DNA of 23,627 bases, taken from DATDDB01 sp036524005. Lineage in GTDB: Bacteria > Pseudomonadota > Gammaproteobacteria > Burkholderiales > Gallionellaceae. The translations under genes were made by a program, and so were the position numbers. Position 1 is the stretch's first letter. Every line of letters starts with the position of its first letter. The notes under the pieces were generated by a model. It was not told where the DNA came from and made no database searches. It was given only the letters and a program-made list of their open reading frames with translations. The DNA lies in assembly GCA_036524005.1 (NCBI GenBank), contig DATDDB010000033.1, positions 1-23,627 of the forward strand. Direction: 5' to 3'. Below, piece by piece: positions 1-8,690 of this stretch.

Positions 1-132
1 TCCGGCAAATCAAGTAAGCCATCCGGCTCTGCTGGAATCCCCCACAAGAGGAGTTCCAGCAGCCAACTCAATCATCCCGGTTAAGCGCAGCCAAAGCGAA
101 TACAGCAGGATAATGCAGCCCTGGCTCGCGCC

Positions 133-855
133 TCACGCAGAATACGGGCCCAGCGTTTTGTGTATTTCGTAGGACATGACCGCCAGGAACCCGGCCAGGC
201 CCAGGTAGAACATCGCGTAATTCACCCGCACATTCAACGGCACGTCGTAATAGCCCGGCGGCATATCGGATGCGCCGCCGTCTTGTTTCAGGGCAGCCAT
301 GATATTCGGAATGGCAAAAATGCCGACCAGGATCAGCATCGGGCTGAACGTATAGAAGTACAGCGCGACCAGCAGCGGCAGGCCGAACAGCCAGACCTTG
401 GGCGAGATGATGGCGGTGATGCGGCCACCATCCAGCGGCGAAACGGGGATCAGGTTGATCAGATTGAGCAGGAACCCGGCATAGGCAAGCGCCAGCATGA
501 GATGGCTGTCCGTCGTGCGCGCAATCCAGTAACACGCGATGGAAGCCAGCGTACCTGCCAGCGGCCCGGCAAAGCCGACATAGGCCTCGGTATGGGCGTT
601 ATGCGGCATATCCTTGAGCGTCACCCAGGCGCCGACAAACGGGATGAACATGGGCAGCCCCACATCCAGCCCGCGATTGCGTGCGGCAAAGTAATGCCCC
701 ATTTCGTGGAAGAATATCAGCAGCACGAAGCCGACTGCGTACCACCAGCCGTAAACCAGGGCATACGCAAAGACAGAGATGAGCATGATGCCCCCCGTCT
801 TCAGCATCATGCCCAGCTTGCCAGCGGCAAACAGCCATACCAATAATTTGGCCAT
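133..855 (-). CDS. Site-2 protease family (M50) membrane metallopeptidase
   Basis: This 240-residue multi-pass membrane protein carries the zinc-metallopeptidase motif HEMGH at residues 50-54 (H50 and H54 bind zinc, E51 is catalytic), inside a hydrophobic stretch. A second conserved M50 motif, NLIPVSPLDGG, sits near residues 134-144 and its D142 is the likely third zinc ligand. Family knowledge says such enzymes cleave substrates within or at the membrane. There is no PDZ domain, so this is the compact, non-RseP subtype, and the substrate is unknown. The C-terminus has a further hydrophobic helix (about residues 213-227). The start is the ATG at 853-855. No clear Shine-Dalgarno precedes it, so translation may be coupled to the DUF2167 gene that ends 24 bases upstream. 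The two probably form one transcript. The fold call is confident and the role is not. Confidence 0.9.
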   Translation of the reverse strand: MAKLLVWLFAAGKLGMMLKTGGIMLISVFAYALVYGWWYAVGFVLLIFFHEMGHYFAARNRGLDVGLPMFIPFVGAWVTLKDMPHNAHTEAYVGFAGPLAGTLASIACYWIARTTDSHLMLALAYAGFLLNLINLIPVSPLDGGRITAIISPKVWLFGLPLLVALYFYTFSPMLILVGIFAIPNIMAALKQDGGASDMPPGYYDVPLNVRVNYAMFYLGLAGFLAVMSYEIHKTLGPYSA

Positions 856-879
856 ATTGAGAAGCCCGGCTTGCGAAAA

Positions 880-1800
880 TTACTCGCGTGTCTCCGGAGC
901 AGTCTCTTCCTTCTTTTTTCTCAGTCCCAGCAATTTCCCGATGGCCGCGAACAACGCAACGACACCGACGATGACCACTTTCTTGAAAGCAATCAACAGC
1001 GCGAACAATTTTGCGAACAGCCCAAGCTTGGCCGCCACACCGCCCGCCACCAGCGCGGCAATGCCGTATTCCGCCACGTGGTCGGTGCTGCTGTTGAAAT
1101 CGGCGTAGCCGTTGCCCGGCTTGAATTCGGTGAAGGCGATCACTTTCTGCATTTCTGTCTTGATGGTGGGGAGCTGGTGCATGCCGGCCACCGCATTCAG
1201 CACCAGCACGCCCTTGCGGCCCAGCACGCGAATGTTGTAGTTCAGGCTATGCTCGGGAGCGTCGCCCGTCGCCAGATCCAGCGCCCAGTAAAGCTTGTGG
1301 CTGGACTGGTCATAGTGCGGATCTTCCGCCCAGCCGGAAAGCAGCATGGAAGGATAGCCCTGCTTCATGCGCTCCTTGTTTTCGTCAGCAGTCTCTTCCT
1401 GCATCTGCTTGAGCAGGTCGGCGAAATTGGTCTTGCTTGCGTCATCGTCATTGACGTGACCGTCTTCCTGGTAAGTAATGACCACGCCCCAGCCCTCCGG
1501 GGAAAGCGGGCTCACATCGGAAGGGATAATCATACCCAGGGTCGTGCCGCCGGGGGGGTTGCCCCAGGCATCAACCAGCAAGCGGTTTGCATCCGACGGA
1601 TTCAGGTAACGGAAAGTCTGCGGCAGGTCCAGGCCGGCAATCCCTCCCGGCAAGTCAATTTTGCCTGACTGATATTTCAGCGACGCCTCAAACTGTTCCG
1701 CCGTCATTTTTTGCCCGGCACCCGGCGCATCGGCCCATGCGGAGGAATATCCGCCAATCAAAATTGCAGCGACTACGGCGTGAAACAGTTTTTTCAACAT
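880..1800 (-). CDS. DUF2167 family exported membrane protein
   Basis: A 306-residue protein with an N-terminal signal peptide (LLKK-type basic start, hydrophobic core to about residue 20, likely cleavage after AWA near residue 23). The central region matches DUF2167, with the recognisable stretches GTTLGMIIPSD and EGWGVVITYQEDGHV, a YWAL segment and ELKP/FKPG-type ends. Near the C-terminus are two hydrophobic segments (about residues 243-295) separated by a lysine pair, followed by a basic KKK tail, so the mature protein is probably anchored by its C-terminus with the DUF2167 domain in the periplasm. The function of DUF2167 is unknown. The ATG at 1798-1800 has an AAGG ribosome site about seven bases upstream. 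The M50 peptidase gene follows 24 bases downstream on the same strand. Confidence 0.88.
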   Translation of the reverse strand: MLKKLFHAVVAAILIGGYSSAWADAPGAGQKMTAEQFEASLKYQSGKIDLPGGIAGLDLPQTFRYLNPSDANRLLVDAWGNPPGGTTLGMIIPSDVSPLSPEGWGVVITYQEDGHVNDDDASKTNFADLLKQMQEETADENKERMKQGYPSMLLSGWAEDPHYDQSSHKLYWALDLATGDAPEHSLNYNIRVLGRKGVLVLNAVAGMHQLPTIKTEMQKVIAFTEFKPGNGYADFNSSTDHVAEYGIAALVAGGVAAKLGLFAKLFALLIAFKKVVIVGVVALFAAIGKLLGLRKKKEETAPETRE

Positions 1801-1952
1801 GATGCGCCTTTCTAGGGTGGAAAAAACGCGTATGTTACCTGATTTTCCTAAACATTATGTGGGAATAGCGCCGCCAAACGTTCCCGGACCCGCCCAGTTG
1901 TCCATCTAACGACTAATTTCACCGTTTCCTCGGGCAAATACCTGCATTGTGT

Positions 1953-1958
1953 TAAAAT
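1953..1958 (+). promoter_or_regulatory. Possible -10 element for typA
   Basis: TAAAAT lies 36 bases before the typA ATG, inside GTTAAAATGCG. It matches five of six consensus -10 bases. No convincing -35 is visible at 17 bases spacing (TCGGGC), so it may be an activator-dependent or weak promoter. It sits in the 188-base divergent gap between the DUF2167 gene and typA. Confidence 0.35.
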
Positions 1959-1988
1959 GCGCGACTTTTTAATTTGCAGGCACCCATT

Positions 1989-3815
<1,827 letters not shown>

Positions 3816-3825
3816 ACCCGCAGGC

Positions 3826-3847
3826 AGGGCCCGGTGCGCCGGGCCCT
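3826..3847 (+). terminator. GC-rich hairpin downstream of typA
   Basis: AGGGCCCGG, a TGCG loop and CCGGGCCCT form a perfect nine-base-pair stem 10 bases after the typA stop codon. No T-run follows, so it is either an RNA 3'-end stabilising hairpin or an atypical terminator. Position and strength support a role in ending the typA transcript. Confidence 0.55.
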
Positions 3848-4039
3848 CACGGCACACATCCGGCGGTTGCCGCAATTTCAGCAAAGACCGCCCCGGCATT
3901 CAGGGTGTCATGGCATCGCCCACGATCCCGCCCTCGCAGAAAATACTGTCGCAAAGCATTCCAAATACAGGGATACAGGTACACCAGTCACGCGCCATTG
4001 TAATTAAACTCGTTCCAACATCTGGAATGGGAGGCGATC

Positions 4040-4420
4040 ATGGCTGGCGTGATAATCAATCCTGTTTCCCCGCGCACCCACCAACTGCTGGAAATGGAAA
4101 CCATAGAATCGCAGTTTCCGGTGGCATTCGATGACGGCGGCGGCTTTCCCATGTTCACCGCGTATTGTGCCCAGTGCAGCCGCCCGATTGAAAACCAGCA
4201 CCTGCGCGGGCGTGTCACCCGCACACACAATAAAATGTACACCATCGAGGCAGCGGGGGCATGCTTCGTTTGCAAGATAGCCACGCCGGTGCGTTTCCGC
4301 CTGCACCATGACGGAACAATGACCGGAATTTCCCCGGATTCCGGAAAATGGGTGAAATGGGACAAAAAGCCCGGAATATTTCGCGGCATTCTGCGCGCCT
4401 TGTTTCCCAGCCTTCCTTAA
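4040..4420 (+). CDS. Uncharacterised protein with two CxxC motifs
   Basis: A 126-residue cytoplasmic-looking protein of unknown family. It has YCAQC at about residues 35-39 and CFVCK at about 74-78, spaced like a four-cysteine zinc-binding treble clef or ribbon, with basic residues between them. A short amphipathic tail follows. There is no signal peptide or membrane segment. The ATG has a good ribosome site (GGGAGG at 4029-4034, five bases before the start). The gene lies 224 bases after typA and 101 bases before the VOC gene, so it probably has its own promoter. Metal binding is inferred from cysteine spacing only. Confidence 0.75.
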   Translation: MAGVIINPVSPRTHQLLEMETIESQFPVAFDDGGGFPMFTAYCAQCSRPIENQHLRGRVTRTHNKMYTIEAAGACFVCKIATPVRFRLHHDGTMTGISPDSGKWVKWDKKPGIFRGILRALFPSLP

Positions 4421-4521
4421 CGCCTTTTCCTCCTAAGTAATTCTGCTTATTTCCTTTCCGGCAGTTCTGTTGCACGATTTGCACATGGCGTCGTGGGACA
4501 TTCGCGATCAGGAGAGCCTTC

Positions 4522-4911
4522 ATGGACGATCCATTCAAGCAGCACGGGGCATTCAGCTGGTGCGACCTGATGGTCGCGGACGTCGCTGCGGCAAAAGCCT
4601 TTTACAGCAAACTGTTCGGATGGGAAACCGAGGAAATGAACACGGCTGGCATGGCCTATACCGTCGTAAAAGCTGGCGGCAAGGGAATCGGCGGCATCTC
4701 GGCCTTGCCGAAAGATGCGCCCAAGGGCAGGCCGCCCATGTGGGGCGTGTACGTGACCGTGGATGACGTGGATGCGACGGCGCAGACCGCGGTCAAGCTT
4801 GGGGGCAAGTTGCTGGTGCCGCCCCAGGACATTCCCAAAGTCGGCAGATTCTGCGTGATTCAGGACCCGCAAGGCGCGGTGATCAGCGCGATTACCTATG
4901 TGCCCATGTAG
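4522..4911 (+). CDS. VOC family (glyoxalase/bleomycin-resistance fold) protein
   Basis: A 129-residue single vicinal-oxygen-chelate domain. It opens with FSWCDLMVADVAAAKAFYSK, the standard first beta-alpha module, followed by LFGWE. The second module begins at WGVYVTVDDVDATAQ and ends with the typical FCVIQDPQGAVISAI strand. Relatives of this length bind a metal and a small substrate, but family members differ widely and no substrate can be assigned. The start ATG at 4522 is preceded by AGGAG at 4510-4514. The small gene at 4963 follows 51 bases later on the same strand and may be co-transcribed. Confidence 0.92.
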   Translation: MDDPFKQHGAFSWCDLMVADVAAAKAFYSKLFGWETEEMNTAGMAYTVVKAGGKGIGGISALPKDAPKGRPPMWGVYVTVDDVDATAQTAVKLGGKLLVPPQDIPKVGRFCVIQDPQGAVISAITYVPM

Positions 4912-4962
4912 CTGGTCCGCGGCTGCGGGTTGCGGGCAGATGGGGAAAGGAGGGAGTTCAAC

Positions 4963-5226
4963 ATGACCAGACACAAAGTGAAGCGCAATGAATTCCGGCT
5001 TGGCAGCGGGGAGATGGTCAGCATCGAATACTGGACGGACGCGACGACAGCCAACGTTGCGGCGTTCGGCACGGACGGACACCAGGTTTCGCGCGCCGTT
5101 TACCAGGCCGCGGTGGTTGACGGAAACTTCAACCCCGAGGTGCAAAAGGCGATGATAGACAGCTTGGCCAATGCGCTCGAGTACGCCCTGATCAGGAATC
5201 CTGAACTGCACGTCCAGAGCCGTTAA
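4963..5226 (+). CDS. Small protein of unknown function
   Basis: An 87-residue protein I do not recognise. It is soluble-looking, with a strand-rich first half (NEFRLGSGEMVSIEYWTD) and a helical second half (EVQKAMIDSLANALEYALI). The start was placed at the ATG at 4963 because it has an excellent ribosome site, AAGGAGGGAG at 4947-4956. An in-frame TTG at 4930 lacks one and would add 11 residues from across that site. The gene follows the VOC gene closely. Its stop lies 17 bases before the end of the minus-strand mtnA remnant, so it is the last gene before the accessory block. Confidence 0.7.
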   Translation: MTRHKVKRNEFRLGSGEMVSIEYWTDATTANVAAFGTDGHQVSRAVYQAAVVDGNFNPEVQKAMIDSLANALEYALIRNPELHVQSR

Positions 5227-5243
5227 GGCCCAGCCGCCATGCC

Positions 5244-5327
5244 TTACTCGCCGAACAAGGCGAGCAGCTTTTTACGGTCTGGATTGAGCACCACGCCCTT
5301 GTCAGTGACAAGGGCGGTCACCACCCA
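5244..5327 (-). pseudogene. Remnant of the 3' end of an mtnA gene
   Basis: Read on the minus strand, this stretch encodes VTALVTDKGVVLNPDRKK followed by LLALFGE and a TAA stop at 5244-5246. It aligns with the last residues of the intact MtnA encoded at 7452-8513 (VTGLITEKGVVLSPD...LRALF). Over 23 aligned positions I count 16 identities with no gap. A 14-base stretch, AGCACCACGCCCTT on the plus strand, is identical in both. Upstream of the valine the similarity stops abruptly (WG and then unrelated codons), and no start codon or other MtnA domain is present. It is therefore a fragment of a second mtnA tail, most simply the displaced original end or a recombination scar. It cannot encode an enzyme. 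Confidence 0.8.
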
Positions 5328-5399
5328 TCCCGAGATATGCGCCATGCATACAAAAATGGGGCTATTGTCTTGGCCTTCTTACTTTGGCATGATACCCCG

Positions 5400-6125
5400 A
5401 TGTCGATGAAGTTGTACCTGCAAAAACTTAAATGGCCCACAGATACGGATGTCTGGGTATGTTTCCGCTGTCGCAAGCAGGTGCACAAAAGCTTTGTGGA
5501 TGTAAGCATGAGTTGCGGCGGGTGCGGCACGGAATGCGGTTATTTGGGCGAAGAGGTAGCGCTGCCGTCCGGTGAAGACAAGATGGCATGGGTAGCGTTG
5601 CACCAAACCTTTCTTCGCAGAAGGCGCGACCTGTTTGCCGAATTGAGAAATTCGCGCATGCCAGTCGACGCCCGCTGTGAAGCAGAACGCGAAACAGCCC
5701 ACGCGTCCAGACCAGCACTGCGTTCGCTCTGGCTTATTGACTCACATGGCTCTCACTACTCCAACAACTTGGCCAAATTCGAGCGCTTTTTTGGTTTCCG
5801 CGCAATCAGGGCCGAGCACACTCGCGTAATGCACGATGCCTACAACCTGGACCGCGCCTATTTTTACCTGATGCATGATGGCGCTGACTGGGATCATACG
5901 GTCACGCGGCTTTTGCGCCTGTCGCAGCGCATCTACCCGGAGTTCACCCTGCGCGGAGACGGCGTGAATGAACTGGAGGGCATGGTATATAACGGATGGC
6001 AACCTGGGGTGGGGTACTGCTATACCATGAGCAACCTGGGAATCGTGCGCGCAGCATGGTGGCTCAAGCGAGACCAGTGCTACACCGGGATAAATTGGCC
6101 GCGCGGTCGCGGCCACTGGGAATAG
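5400..6125 (+). CDS. Uncharacterised protein with N-terminal zinc ribbon (WVCFxCR type)
   Basis: About 241 residues, family not known to me. The N-terminus has a four-cysteine zinc ribbon: WVCFRCRKQV, then CGGCG about 20 residues later. The following gene begins with the same arrangement, so the two share this domain. After the ribbon comes a charged helical linker (FLRRRRDLFAELRNSR) and a domain with several histidines, aromatics and aspartates (SLWLIDSHGSHYSN, FYLMHDGADWDHT). No membrane segment is visible. The start is uncertain: ATG 5400 or 5406 lack a clear ribosome site, and an upstream ATG at 5337 would add 21 hydrophobic residues coded close to the mtnA remnant. A weak promoter (TTGTCT, 17 bases, CATGAT at 5365-5393) would fit a start at 5400. 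It lies inside the lower-GC block. Confidence 0.7.
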   Translation: MSMKLYLQKLKWPTDTDVWVCFRCRKQVHKSFVDVSMSCGGCGTECGYLGEEVALPSGEDKMAWVALHQTFLRRRRDLFAELRNSRMPVDARCEAERETAHASRPALRSLWLIDSHGSHYSNNLAKFERFFGFRAIRAEHTRVMHDAYNLDRAYFYLMHDGADWDHTVTRLLRLSQRIYPEFTLRGDGVNELEGMVYNGWQPGVGYCYTMSNLGIVRAAWWLKRDQCYTGINWPRGRGHWE

Positions 6126-6127
6126 CC

Positions 6128-6790
6128 ATGGGCCTGCAAAACTGGGTCTGTTTTCCCTGTCGCACTGTGCAGCGGAACAGCCAGACCGTGTGGGACCGTG
6201 GCGTGGTGAACTGCCCACAATGCAGCCAGCCTTGCGACCCGCTGGACAGCGACATGAATATCTCCCAGGACGCTTCACCCCGTGAGTGGCGGGTATTTCA
6301 GCAGGAATACAATCAGCGCCGGGAAGAGAAGGAACAAGCCAAGCAAGCAGATCGCGAGAAGCTGGAGCGGCAATATGCACATTATCTTGCGGGAGAGCAG
6401 ATCGTAAAGAAGGCGGGAGCCGATGAGATTCACCCTTTTTCGTGGTGTACGCTGGAGTTTGCGGGCAAGAACGCCACTGCGAATCCCATGCCGTTTGCGG
6501 TACTGATGGGGATAAAGGTGAGTGAGGTAAAGACCGAACGGGGTGAAATATGTGGCGGCCCCGGTTGGATTGTCACCTTCCAGGTGGAGCTGAAACCCAT
6601 GCGCTGGCAGCAGCAAGTGCTTGGGTTGGTGACAGCCATGGGCCGGCTGAGAGTTGAATACGCCCTGGAAAATCATTCTATCGGAACGGTCTGCGCAAAG
6701 GCGGTATTCGACGGCCAGAGAGTGGAGCCGCCTTCCACCCTGGATGGCCTTTATTCCATCAAGTGGCAGATATGCAAGCGAATATCCTGA
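6128..6790 (+). CDS. Uncharacterised protein with N-terminal zinc ribbon, partner of the preceding gene
   Basis: A 220-residue protein starting two bases after the preceding stop codon. It opens with NWVCFPCRTVQ and then CPQCSQPC about 18 residues later, the same ribbon type as its neighbour. A strongly charged helical segment follows (residues about 55-85, rich in E, K, R and Q, probably coiled coil). The C-terminal domain has beta-like stretches (WIVTFQVELKPMRWQ). The ATG at 6128 was preferred to an upstream in-frame start at 5996, which would overlap the previous gene by 130 bases; GGGAA precedes 6128 by a few bases. The arrangement implies translational coupling and a shared task. I know of no assigned function. 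Genes with such ribbons next to SUKH-type genes suggest a toxin-immunity or stress role, which is inference. Confidence 0.72.
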   Translation: MGLQNWVCFPCRTVQRNSQTVWDRGVVNCPQCSQPCDPLDSDMNISQDASPREWRVFQQEYNQRREEKEQAKQADREKLERQYAHYLAGEQIVKKAGADEIHPFSWCTLEFAGKNATANPMPFAVLMGIKVSEVKTERGEICGGPGWIVTFQVELKPMRWQQQVLGLVTAMGRLRVEYALENHSIGTVCAKAVFDGQRVEPPSTLDGLYSIKWQICKRIS

Positions 6791-6827
6791 TGGCCGCTCC
6801 CTGCAGCAGATAATACCCGTCTCAGGG

Positions 6828-7406
6828 TCACGTTCTCAGACGCGCCTCCCAACCCTCGCCAAGGATGCGCGTAATCTTCTCATAGACATCCCGGTTTCTG
6901 TCGCTATAGTTCCTGTATTTTGCGTAATGCTTCGCTCGATACATCAACTGGCGATTGATGTAGTGAAGGAAGCTGTCATCCTTGTGGTCAAATTGCTCCA
7001 ATCCGGGGCACCAGTATGTAAGCCGGTATTCTCCTGACGCCGCATTCCAGTCTCCCGTGTCAATGCAGTTGCAGTCATCGTCATGCCCGTGATTGATGAC
7101 AATAAATTCGCGCGGCAAGGCGCGACGCCACTTATCGCCATGTTTGCGGCGTCGCATTTTCCGGTATTGGCTGTTGATCTTTATGATGTGCATCTGGTTG
7201 TTGTAATCTTCGCCAAGCCCGGCAAAAAGGCTGCCATAGCACTGTACACTTTGCACAAAATCCACCATGGATGGCGGCAGGGGGACTCCGAAATGTTCAT
7301 TTATCTTGCGGATGCTTGCGCGGGTGGGTGGTGCAATTACATGGAAGCACGAGGTGGAGACCACATCGAAAAGTCCGGACATTTTATCCAGGGGGTACAG
7401 GAACAC
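6828..7406 (-). CDS. SMI1/KNR4 (SUKH superfamily)-like protein
   Basis: About 192 residues. The central part resembles the SUKH fold: an N-terminal helix-loop (RASIRKINEHFGVPLPPSMV, the usual 'large enough to be a lone partner' opening), then a Y-G-S/F-A-G segment, then LPREFIVINHGHDDDCNCID followed by a Y-x-W strand. SUKH proteins are common immunity proteins against secreted or contact-delivered toxins and are also found in phages and eukaryotes. The start is uncertain. The GTG at 7406 has GGGAGG five bases upstream and was chosen. A TTG at 7451 directly abuts the mtnA stop codon in the same frame, and an ATG at 7382 is also possible. Base composition is lower in GC than its neighbours (28 of 60 at 7141-7200). 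It converges on the zinc-ribbon pair with a 37-base gap. No toxin gene is adjacent. Confidence 0.7.
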   Translation of the reverse strand: MFLYPLDKMSGLFDVVSTSCFHVIAPPTRASIRKINEHFGVPLPPSMVDFVQSVQCYGSLFAGLGEDYNNQMHIIKINSQYRKMRRRKHGDKWRRALPREFIVINHGHDDDCNCIDTGDWNAASGEYRLTYWCPGLEQFDHKDDSFLHYINRQLMYRAKHYAKYRNYSDRNRDVYEKITRILGEGWEARLRT

Positions 7407-7451
7407 GACCACCTCCCACTTGTTTGAAAAATAGGGATTGCGCCAGTACAA

Positions 7452-8513
7452 CTACGCTTGCCTGAACAACGCCCGCAATTTCTCCGCATCCGGAGACAGC
7501 ACCACGCCCTTCTCCGTGATCAACCCCGTCACCAGCTCGGCGGGCGTCACGTCGAACGACGGATTGCGTATCTTCACGCCATCGGCGGCCCAGTGGTTAT
7601 CGCGGAAGCCTTTCACTTCGTCGGCCGAGCGTTCCTCGATGGGAATGTCCTTGCCGGAGGCGATGGTCAGGTCTATGGTGGAAATCGGACAGGCCACGTA
7701 AAAAGGAATGTTGTGCCGCCTGGCCAGCACCGCCACCATGTAAGTGCCGATCTTGTTTGCCACGTCGCCGTTGGCGGCCACGCGGTCGGTGCCGACGACC
7801 ACCGCGTCCACCTCACCCCGGCTCATCATGTAGCCCGCCATGTTGTCGGTGATCAGCGTCACCGGAATGTTTTCCTGCACCATCTCCCAGGCGGTGAGCC
7901 GCGCCCCCTGCAGGAAGGGGCGCGTCTCATCGGCAATCACCGAAATCTTCTTGCCCGCCTCCGCCGCCGATCGGAATACGCCCAGCGCCGTGCCCCAGCC
8001 TGCAGTGGCCAGCGCGCCCGCGTTGCAGTGGGTCAGCACCCGCGCGCCGTCCGCCAGCAAAGCCGCGCCGTGCACGCCCATCGCCTTATTGATGCGGATG
8101 TCCTCCGCCAGGATCTCATGCGCCTCCGCCAGCAGGCGCTGCGCGATGGCGGCGCTATCCTGGGTATTCATGCCCTCCCACACCGCACGCATGCGCTTGA
8201 GCGCCCAGAACAGGTTCACCGCCGTGGGGCGGCTCTCGGCCAGCACCCTGAAGCCCGCCTCCATGCCTGCATTAAAACTTTCCCGTTCGCCCTGAGCCTG
8301 TCGAAGGGTGGACGACAGGCGCAGCGCCTCCAGCGCCACGCCATAAGCCGCCGCCACGCCGATGGCGGGCGCGCCGCGCACCACCATGCTGCGTATGCCC
8401 TCCGCCACCGATGCTGCGGAATCGTAAGAAAGATACTGGAAGGAAGCGGGCAAGATGCGCTGGTCTATCATCTCCAGCTTGTCATTGGCCCAGCGCAGGG
8501 TTTCGATTTTCAT
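7452..8513 (-). CDS. mtnA: S-methyl-5-thioribose-1-phosphate isomerase
   Basis: A 353-residue member of the eIF2B-related aldose-ketose isomerase family. It converts 5-methylthioribose-1-phosphate to 5-methylthioribulose-1-phosphate in 5'-methylthioadenosine salvage. Visible signatures are RGAPAIGVAAAYG (46-58), LTHCNAGALATAGWGTALG (160-178) with catalytic C163, and GTDRVAANGDVANKIGT (241-257) with catalytic D242, plus the FDVTPAELVTGLITEKGV end. The ATG at 8511-8513 has AGGA nine bases upstream. Two oddities: residues about 69-77 (LRQAQGERE) are coded by a dispersed REP-like sequence between two conserved blocks, and a decayed copy of this gene's 3' end lies 2.1 kb downstream at 5244-5327. 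The likely partners mtnP, the aldolase and apt are at 13059-15111. Activity on 5-deoxyribose-1-phosphate is also possible. Confidence 0.97.
   Translation of the reverse strand: MKIETLRWANDKLEMIDQRILPASFQYLSYDSAASVAEGIRSMVVRGAPAIGVAAAYGVALEALRLSSTLRQAQGERESFNAGMEAGFRVLAESRPTAVNLFWALKRMRAVWEGMNTQDSAAIAQRLLAEAHEILAEDIRINKAMGVHGAALLADGARVLTHCNAGALATAGWGTALGVFRSAAEAGKKISVIADETRPFLQGARLTAWEMVQENIPVTLITDNMAGYMMSRGEVDAVVVGTDRVAANGDVANKIGTYMVAVLARRHNIPFYVACPISTIDLTIASGKDIPIEERSADEVKGFRDNHWAADGVKIRNPSFDVTPAELVTGLITEKGVVLSPDAEKLRALFRQA
8285..8308 (-). repeat. REP-like dispersed repeat inside mtnA
   Basis: The plus strand here reads GTTCGCCCTGAGCCTGTCGA followed by AGGG. This is recognisable as the dispersed repeat that occurs, usually between genes, in many beta- and gammaproteobacterial genomes (its translations LRQAQGE or ALSLSKG recur in annotations). 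In this gene it is in frame and adds a short peptide between the RGAPAIG and SRPTAVNLFW blocks of MtnA, most likely in a surface loop. Recognition is from memory of the motif, not from a genome-wide search. Confidence 0.6.
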
Positions 8514-8598
8514 TTTTGCATTCCTGGTTGCTAAAACCGTTTGCCAGTCAATTGTGGCACTTGAGAGATTTTCCCTTCTCCAGCCGATTTCGGCGGCT

Positions 8599-8604
8599 AT
8601 TATA
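8599..8604 (-). promoter_or_regulatory. Likely -10 element for mtnA
   Basis: On the minus strand this is a perfect TATAAT, 86 bases upstream of the mtnA ATG. No good -35 is seen 16-18 bases further upstream. The implied leader of about 78 bases contains a small GCCG/CGGC hairpin. I see no riboswitch. Confidence 0.4.
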
Positions 8605-8633
8605 GGCCATGCGGAGGAGTGATTGCCGCACCC

Positions 8634-8661
8634 AAAAAGCGCGGCCCCATTAAGGGGCCGC
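8634..8661 (-). terminator. Intrinsic terminator of the napAB operon
   Basis: GCGGCCCC, loop ATTAA and GGGGCCGC form a perfect eight-base-pair stem at 8641-8661. Read on the minus strand, the stem is followed two bases later by five T residues (8638-8634). It lies 29 bases past the napB stop codon, exactly where the operon should end, and also insulates mtnA downstream. Confidence 0.85.
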
Positions 8662-8690
8662 TTGCTCGATAGCTCCGGAATTTCTTCGCC

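Noticed and set aside
1..132. Possible gene end or terminator at the window start
   Set aside because: A seven-base-pair stem (GCTGGAA/TTCCAGC, 31-60) has a 16-base loop and no T-run, and the short open frames have no recognisable product.
160..846. Long plus-strand ORF opposite the M50 peptidase gene
   Set aside because: It is rich in H, Q and R with no family motif, as expected for an antisense shadow of a high-GC gene; the minus-strand frame has HEMGH and membrane helices.
871..1668. Plus-strand ORF opposite the DUF2167 gene
   Set aside because: Antisense shadow. The minus strand has a signal peptide and recognisable DUF2167 motifs.
4447..5211. 254-residue minus-strand ORF across the VOC and 4963 genes
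   Set aside because: Spans two well-supported plus-strand genes with good ribosome sites and has no recognisable domain.
5996..6127. Upstream start for the second zinc-ribbon gene
   Set aside because: It would overlap the preceding gene by 130 bases and place non-conserved sequence before the ribbon; the ATG at 6128 fits the operon spacing.
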